Below, piece after piece: positions 35,301 to 44,300 of a stretch of 64,000 nucleotides of DNA; the first letter of the stretch is position 1, and the number at the start of each line of letters is the position of its first letter. The notes below the pieces were generated by a model, which did not search any database, was not told the origin of the DNA, and saw only the letters and a list, made by a program, of their open reading frames with translations. The position numbers were made by a program, and so were the translations under genes. Location of the stretch: positions 186,001 to 250,000 of the forward strand of contig CACVBU010001298.1 of assembly GCA_902728285.1 (NCBI GenBank), in the 5' to 3' direction. The stretch is from Clytia hemisphaerica (taxonomy: Eukaryota > Cnidaria > Hydrozoa > Leptothecata > Clytiidae).

Positions 35301-38300
35301 AGTGAACTAGTATATTTTACAAGTTCACTTAAGCGACACCACCCAAAATGATAGTACCGAACTGACGATGGCACATTTCAGAAAGTGGGCCACCGTCTAA
35401 GATATAATTTACTGACCAGCCAGAATTCACTAGTTCACTTAAGCGACACCAACTAGTTCACTTAAGCGACACCCGCTAGTTCACTTAAGCGACACCCACT
35501 AGTTCACTTAAGCGACACCCACTAGTTCACTTAAGCGACACCTACTAGTTCACTTAAGCGACACCTACTAGTTCACTTAAGCGACACCTACTAGTTCACT
35601 TAAGCGACACCTACTAGTTCACTTAAGCGACACTCACTAGTTCACTTAAGCGACACCTACTGGTTCACTTAAGCGACACCAAACCTTACAAGTTCATTTA
35701 TGCGACACCCACTAGTTCACTTAAGCGACACCTACTAGTTCACTTAAGCGACGCCAAACCTTACAAGTTTACTTAAGCGACACCCGCTAGTTCACTTAAG
35801 CGACACCAAACTTTACAAGTTCACTTTGCTGGCTTGGATGATCTGCTGGCTTACCCAAGCCTCGCAGCAAGTTTAGCTAGTTCCGGACCATCGCGCCGTA
35901 TTCATAGCGGCACAGTTGCACAGTTGCACCCAAATTTCATATCACTGAGATGCTGTTTGAGATGTTGTTACAAGGGAGTTTTGTACAAACATAACGTCAA
36001 TAAAATCAAATGCAATGCAATGCTTCGCCGCCAGGAGAAAGTAGGTAAATCGTAATTATTTTCCATATAACGGTCATTAAGTAAGCCATGAAAGATTCTA
36101 TCGGTGAGCAGTATTGAAAGGTTTTCTGACTCAAATTGTCATACCCGTGGTGAGGAAAATAAGGCGCCTGGCTTCAGATGCCTGAAATATCATCAACCGT
36201 TCGGGTTATAGGGTAATAACGTCATTTGCGGCCCGCTCGGAATTAGATTGAAGTCGTTGCATTGAAGCGGAGAGAGACTTACGAAGAGACTAAACTAAGG
36301 TGGCCGTCTTTTGCGGCTATAACTATTGTTATATTACCATTGACACCTATCAACTCTAAAGCTTGAATTTGAAAATGACGTCATTACGAAAATAAAAATG
36401 AGTACCTTAGAGGTGGATTCTTAACTTGAGGTCAAGATTTTGTTGATTAGCATTTTTGACGTCAATTTTAGCTGTTCAAAAGAAGACATATTGTCAAGTC
36501 AATCCTTTCTATTGTTAACCGGTTTGTATTTTACGTCTAATTTCGCTTGACTACAGGCCTATACACTGCACGAGGTTGCCCGTCAGTGACAGTTTTTTCA
36601 AAGGAATATGAACACTGCGTTGAAATCATTCGTTCCTTTTTTTATTTTTGACGTCAGAAATCAAAACTATTTTCAATTTTTTTGGTTTTTTTTTGCTTTC
36701 GTTATTTTCCCCTACAGTAAAACAGTGCGAAAAATCAACCGAAGCTGAAAGAAAAGGCTAACAAATACAAAAATGACTGTTTTTTTTTTGGACTATACTG
36801 AGAAATATTGCCCTCGGCCAACGCAACGACCTCGACACCATTTCTCAGTATAACCCTCAGTAACCGGTCATTATTGTATAATATACTAATCCTATACTAA
36901 CTATTTATGAAAATAGTGACCGAGCTTGCATGGGCAATACGTTTGATAGAGGTAAATATTAGTAATAACATGATTTGGAAGGTTATTCGGTATTAATAGC
37001 CCCGAGGCTCATTGAAAACATTTCAAAATATTACTGTATATAAATACTAATTTGAGAATCCCTAATTTGAAATGTTCATGAAACGAAGACTACCCGAGAA
37101 TACTATGTTATTCCAGAAGCAGCCAACGAGCCCATTTCCCCGAAATATCTGTTTCCCTCTTCCGGGAGAGAGCTTTTTTTCGAAAAATGGGGAAACAGAT
37201 CCGGTTATCTAGAAAAGACCTTTTCCTTAAAACTATCTGTTTCCCCGCTCCAGCTGAGACGTCATTAAAGAGAAACAGATCAATATTTCTAGGAAGATGA
37301 CATGATAAATTGGGAAACAGACATCTGTTTCCAAAAATATGACATTGCATTGGACTTGGTATTGGAAACAGATTGGACTTTCTTATCTTAGGGAAAATTA
37401 TTATATGGTCACGTATGGTCTCCTCTATTTTCTTCTGTAGTTAGATTTTTTTCCTTTTCTATTCCTTACTTTTTTCGGAAATTATTAAAACATTCCAAAT
37501 TATAAAAAACATTCAATTGACCTTTATTTTGATTGGCTTAAAAATTTCGTGCGATATTTTACCAATAAAAATGCTCCAAAGATATCGTACGATACTTTTC
37601 CACTACCTTATTGGCTCTTTTTACGCCGGCCCTAATTTAAAAATGTTAAAGATTGTATTCTTTTAGTATTCAAAGTAATTTTGACACCAGTTCTACATCT
37701 CTGAAAGTACTGTTTGTACTAACAGAAGAACAAAAAGGCAAAAAAGCTCCCAATTTACTTTAACAAAATGGCCTTGGATACAAATTATTTAATAAACGCC
37801 CCATTCTTTTAAACGCACCCTGGAATAAACGCCCCTCCTAAAAGCCAAAAAAATTGATAAACGCCCTGGGCGTTTATTCGAAGTAATACGCTATGGAGAA
37901 AAACAATGAATAATTTTCGTCTTTAAATCACACCTAAAACCCTTCAAATTGAGAAATGATGATCAAACGTTAACACCGATTTAGGTAAAAATTGCAAAAT
38001 ATCTTGGCCCTTTTTATGCCGGTCCAAAAATAACGCTAAAGGGCCGGCGTAAAAAAGGCCGATTAGGTAATTGAAATCCTCGTTCATATTAGGGCGATTA
38101 CAAAAAAAGCGGGGCTAGTACGGACTTATCGCCCCGCTTTCCTTTTCAAATCTAAGCTGAATGTATTCAACCAAGAATTTATTATAGACACTGGATAGAC
38201 AACGAGCAAGATTTTCATTGATTTCTCATGTTCTAGCCTTGTTCGCAGTAATGACATTATTGTTCACTCTCCTTCCCTAATTAAACCATTTTTCGTAAAA

Positions 38301-41300
38301 ATTTAATCATTTTTTCATCTAAATACAGTCATTTCAATTCCCAAATGAAAACTAAGTTTTCCTTAGAGAGGTGAACGCATCAAAATAATTGCTAATTATA
38401 TGTCGTAATGACCATTGAGTTTAAAGCCCGAAGGGCTAGAGTTCAATCTCTAATCTTTCTCAGGCAAGAAAAAATGAAGCCTTAAAAAATGCGCCGTATT
38501 TTTGACAACAGATTGAATCTAGCAATTCCTTTGTTTACGATTGATATTTTTTTCGAAATTTAGCGGTAAATTTTAGTTTCAACTTTGGTAGGATTTTTTG
38601 CCTTCAAATCCTACCAAGGAGATTGACTTCTAGCCCTTCGGGCTTATACTTCATTGGTTATGACGTTTCAAGTTGCGAGAAAGATACGAAAAACATGCTA
38701 TGTATGAAAAATTGAATGTTGACATCAGAAATTTTCAAACTTTAACCTCAATAAAACCACCGATCCACCACGAGCCTCTAAAAGATTTTCATACCACAGT
38801 GAAGCCAAGACAATCAAGCCTAATTTATGTCAATCTTAGCTCTTTTCAGAATGATGTTAGAAAGATATCGTAAGATATCAACTTAAAATTATGTGTCATT
38901 TTAGGCCTTCTGTTTGATTTTTCTTGTCTGATGATGTTTTGTCACAAAAGATTTAATACATGTATCCGTTAAGTATTTTAGCATTTATTTCCAAATTTTT
39001 GGCGATTAAAAGTACAAAAAGATAAAGATAGAAATGAGATTATTAATCATTTTTCAAAATCAGAGAACTTCGAGCCGCCATGACAGTTGTCCTTTGCGGA
39101 CAAAGCTAGATCCTCGATTGTTTTCTTAAACAAAAGAAAGACAATGCTTCGCTCTCCACCGTTTTATACGTTGTTTATCCAGTGTCTATATTAAACCCAT
39201 GATTCAACCTTTATAATTAAAAGTCTATTCACGATAAGTGTGCACTCTTTTTTCTTTTACCTATAACTTTTGAAGGAATTCTTCAATCTCTATAAATTTG
39301 GTATCATTGGAAAGATATTAGTGAGTGAAACAATTTGGAATAAAAAAATCTTTAAAAAATTTCTAAAAATGAAGATGAAAATGAGGAAGAAAAAAATGAA
39401 GATCTTGTAGAAAAGTGCTATAACTTTCATTTTCACTGAAGTGAATCCTTAATCATCGAACGTCATCACTGTGAAAAAAATTCTCAAAAATAATCATTCA
39501 ATCAAAAGATATCAAACAAAGTTATAAGCTGATTGACGTCTAAAAACGCTGTTTTCTGCAGTTTTTTGCTGTTTTTTGGGGTCAATCACTTATTAGCTTT
39601 GTATCATAACTTTATATTGAATAAATATTTTAATGAAATTTCTTCACAGTGATGATTTCCTAAGGTCAAAGAATCTCTCCAGTGAAAATGAAAGTTATAG
39701 CACTTTTCTACAAGATCTTCATTTTTTTCTTCTTCATTTTCATCATCACTTTTAGATTTTTTTTAAAGTTTTATTAATTTTAAATTGTTCCACTCACTAA
39801 TATCTTTCCAATGATACCGAATTTGTAAAGATTGAAGAATTTCTTCAAAAGTTATAGGTAAATGAAAAAAGAGTGCACACTTATCGTGAATAGACTTTAA
39901 TAACAATAATGAATGGTTAATGAGGGCTATACTGAGAGATAGTGCCCGAGGTCAAGAGATCACAGCCGTTCTATACCGTGGAATACAAATTACTATTTTG
40001 CAAATTTCGCGAATGACCCCTAAATTCGCGAAGTTACATTCCCGCGGAAAAGACCGTTTTAGTTGAGCGACACCAACACTTTTGTAGTACTAACAGTACC
40101 GTCATTCCTCTAATTTAGTGCGGCCGATTGAATAATTATTTCGGAGGTGCCGCACTAATAATTAGAGGAAATAAATTACTTAGAGCCATCGACTTTTATA
40201 CCGCACTAAAAATTAGAGGAAAATTTTAGTCAATCCGCACTAAATTAGAGGAAAAAGATTAAATAGAGACAATTTTCGTTATTTCTTTTCTTTTTCTTTC
40301 TTTTTCAAATTTTTTTTTTCTATTCCAGTATAGCGCTTTGTGACCTTGTTCGACTAGTAGCGGTGACAGGTGGAAGGGGCAGGAAGCAACTGTCCCCCCA
40401 ATGCCGATTTTTTACAGGGTGCCGAAAAGCAAGGGGTGCCAAAAGGCGCCTCAGAACACTAATTTTGGTGCCCTTTTTTACCTCACAAAGTTTTTAGCCT
40501 AAAAATAGGAGAACTGTTCAAAGTTTTGACAAAGTTTCGACACAAAATTTTTGTAGTAAGAGGCGATAAATTACTAATTTAACTTATGATTTGCATAATA
40601 TTTTGAAGGGGGTTTTAGCCAAGAAAGATCGGAAACGTAGTGCTTAGGTTTTGGCCTTGATTATTGGCTAGCCTCGTATAAAGTATAAGTTTTGGGGTAG
40701 GTTGTCCCCGTAGATACAAATATTTTCTATTTAAAAGGGCTGCCTTGCAACCACACATGTAAGGTGGGGGACGGTAACCAAAATTTTGATTCAGCTTCTC
40801 CTTCACCGTACCCATCAAAAGGGAAAGACAACGAAACGACAACGAAACGATGACGAACGAAATTTTTTCAAAGCCTATCCTCTATACGATTTCTTTACAT
40901 GAAACTAAGAGGCTCCCCAACATTTTTGCTGAATACCGAATGCGTGGTTGTTGAATACGGTTTCAGTACCATTTAAGACAAAAAAAACACCCGACAGGAG
41001 CCGAGGGAAACATTTATGACCGCAATGATTATTCAATTTATTTATTGGCGTTTTACCGTTTTCGCAAAAATCCGCATGTTTTGATGGAATTTAATTTTGC
41101 AAATCATTAAAATTGACTTATTTCATAGGAATTAGTTTTCGCGAAATTGGATTTTCTTAGACAAAAACAGTGGCAAATAAGCTTAAATACGTTTTCTCAT
41201 TTTGTCAATAAGCAAAAATGTCCTTTTTTGCTGAGCTAGCAAAATTATGCTATAGCAAAAAGCCAAAATATAATGCTATATCAACGAAATCTCGACCTCA

Positions 41301-44300
41301 AGATAAGGATCCACCTCTAAGGTACTAATTTTTATTTTCGTAATGACGTCATTTTCAGTTTTATTTATATTTGATAGGTGTGAATGGTAATTACGATTTA
41401 CCTACTTTTCTTGGCGGCGAAGCATTGTATTGCATTTGATTTTATTGACTTTATGCTTGTACAAAACTCCCTTGTAAAAGCATCTCAGTTACGTGAAATT
41501 CGCAAAGAATTCGACCTGGACGATATAGCTATGAATACGGCGCGATAGTCCGGAACTAGCTAAACTTGCTGCGAGGCTTGGGTAACCCAGCAGATCATCC
41601 AAGCCAGCAAAGTGAATTTGTAAGGTTTGGCGTCGCTTAAGTGAACTAGTGGGTGTCGCTTAAGTGAATTAGTGGGTGTCGCTTAAGTGAATTAGCGGGT
41701 GTCGCTTAAGTGAACTTGTAAAGTTTGGAACCAGTAGGTGTCGCTTAAGTGAACTAGCGGGTGTCGCTTAAGTGAACTTGTAAAGTTTGGTGTCGCTTAA
41801 GTGAACTAGTAGGTGTCGCTTAAGTGAACTAGTAGGTGTCGCTTAAGTGAACTAGTGGGTGTCGCTTAAGTGAACTAGTGGGTGTCGCTTAAGTGAACTA
41901 GTAGGTGTCGCTTAAGTGAACTAGTAGGTGTCGCTTAATTGAACTAGTAGGTGTCGCTTAAGTGAACTAGTAGGTGTCGCTTAAGTGAACTAGTGGGTGT
42001 CGCTTAAGTGAACTAGTGGGTGTCGCTTAAGTGAACTAGTGGGTGTTGCTTAAGTGAACTAGCGGGTGTCGCTTAAGTGAACTAGTTGGTGTCGCTTAAG
42101 TGAACTAGTGAATTCTGGCTGGTCAGTAAATTATATCTTAGACGGTGGCCCACTTTCTGAAATGTGCCATCGTCAGTTCGGTACTATCATTTTGGGTGGT
42201 GTCGCTTAAGTAAACTTGTAAAATATACTAGTTCACTTAAACGACACCGACCACGCTAACGTCACCTGATCCCAATTTTCATCAGTCTGACTACTTGATT
42301 GGTTTCTACCCCTCATCTAATCCTAATCCTATTCATAGGAAAATAGCAAGTTAAAGATTGTTAATCACTCTGGTTAAAAATACACTATAAAATAGTCAAT
42401 GAAATCATCGAAAGGTTAAAAGAAATTGAAAGAAAAGAAATGCATTTTTGTATTGCCCGATTTCAAACAGTTCTTAATTACCTCTATTTACAGTAATTAA
42501 AAATTTTCATCCAGGGGCTATAAGACAGGAGTGTATAAAACAAAACTCCAAATCTACATTCAATCTGATACTTCTGTTTTCTGCAGTTACAAGTTTTCGT
42601 AAAACTGCACTTCAAATAAGATTTTTGATGAAAACTTATTGGCATGGTAACAATTATACATGGAAAGAAGTTTTTGTGAAATATATATTCCCAAATAGAC
42701 CTTTCTGCTAACAATATAATGAAAACTTTAACCCTATTGCCTAGGGGGGGGGGGGCTGTTTCTGTTCGTAGGTCAAATTATTGGTAATAGCTCCTGAAAT
42801 AATAGAGCTTTTGCTATGAAATTTTCTGTAAAGTCCTAACTTTTATTTAGCTTTAAAATATAAAAAAAATTGACACCTAAAAATTTTCACACTTTGAGCA
42901 TGATGACATTTCTGACAGTAAGGTGTCAGAAAAAGTGACACTTTTCCAATATAAATTTATTTTTAATGTCAAATATATCATTTAAACCGTAATTTATTGA
43001 ATATTTAGGATAAAATAAACATTTTAAACTCAGGCAACTTTTTTCTAAAGCTTTTTTTAGAATACCATAACTATTTTTAAGAACAAAGGAAATTTTCAGT
43101 TTTTGCTCACTTTCGGCATGATTAGTGACGTCATCAAAAAAATTATGTGACAAGGATCTTCTGTGCCAAATTTCATCCAAAAAGACCCACTAGATCAAAA
43201 ATTAAGTGGTGGTACAGGAAAAGCCCCCCCCCCTAGTTCTAAACTGCCCCTAAAAGCCTAGTTTGAATAGGGTTAAGAAGGAACAGAGTTTCACTCGTTT
43301 ATGCAATACACTTTTTTTATAAGAACAAACTATACAAGAACATATTCCTTTGATAAACAAAAAAATTAAGAAGCATATAATATTGGTCTATTTATGAATC
43401 AATTTTATAAATTTTACTTTATATTAAGAACATTTTTAGGTTGCTTTTTGGTTTTTAAAAGGCCAAATTTTTTAGGAAATTACACAAGAATACTGACAAA
43501 ATGGTGAAAATAAGGGCTTTTAAGGCTTAAAAACTCAAAAAGTTGAGAACATTCGCAGGCTTCGAAAATTTTGGACTACATTACTTCCCAAGTAATGACA
43601 TTTAGACAAAAGGGTGGAGGGCGGACGCCCATTCGCCAGGCCTTCGCGCTGAGTTGGTTATTAGCTAAATTACAGTTGAACTACAATTTAAATATTATGT
43701 CGTATCACTTGTTTTATTTGCTCTTCCAATTTCTTTATCCCCTTCAAAGAAAGGGTAAAATTTTTGACTTTTAGATTACTTCTTAATTGACTTCACGCTG
43801 TTTTTTATAAGAACATCCAAAATTTTCGAAGCCTTCGGATGTTCTTAACTATTTGAGTTTTCAGTTCAAAATGTTCTGATAATGCTCTTATTTTTCCACC
43901 TTTTTCTGAGTCCGCAAAGCCTTAAAGTGTTCTTAACTTGTTTTTTATATTTTGACCATCGAAGCCTTATGTTCTTATATAGTTTGTTCTTATATAAAAC
44001 GTGTAATACACAATCTTTAACTTTCCAATAGCTCAATATTTGTTGAAGTTATTTTACTTTGCTTGTAACAAGTACGAGTTTTCTTCAATTAAAGAGAATG
44101 TGAAAAAGGGAAATCGCGTACTGTATATGATTTTGAATAGTAACAAGGATACAGGTTTCATTATACAGTAATGAAGATTTTTTCTATTGGTCCAAAAATC
44201 ATAACAAAAGACTTTTTAAAATATCTTGCTGATTTAAAATCTGTGTTTAAAATTTTTCGTATCTTTGTTGGATGAAAAGTTACAGCTCTTGGAATATAAC

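Larger units (their letters stand above)
35266..42272. mobile_element. 7.0-kb foldback-type transposon with long TIRs and 8-bp target duplication
   Basis: Flanking CAATTTTC at 35258-35265 and 42273-42280 is a perfect 8-bp direct repeat. The element starts GGATCAGGTGACGTTAGCG and ends with its exact complement. Inverted repeats extend about 1.0-1.2 kb (35266-36460 and 41280-42272). Each holds a tandem array of a ~23-bp unit containing TTCACTTAAGCGACAC, in opposite orientation on the two sides. Long TIRs with internal satellites are typical of foldback elements; an 8-bp duplication suits P-like or hAT-like transposases. The interior (36.46-41.28 kb) contains only short ORFs and nested repeats, so it appears non-autonomous. 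No gene is seen in this 7 kb. Confidence 0.85.

Noticed and set aside
35420..35826. CRISPR-like array of regular 23-bp repeats
   Set aside because: Animal DNA; no unique spacers, units are head to tail, and the array lies inside transposon arms in mirrored form.
35834..36055. 73-aa ORF in the foldback left arm
   Set aside because: The mirrored right arm does not preserve the frame, and the translation shows no motif; it is part of the inverted repeat.
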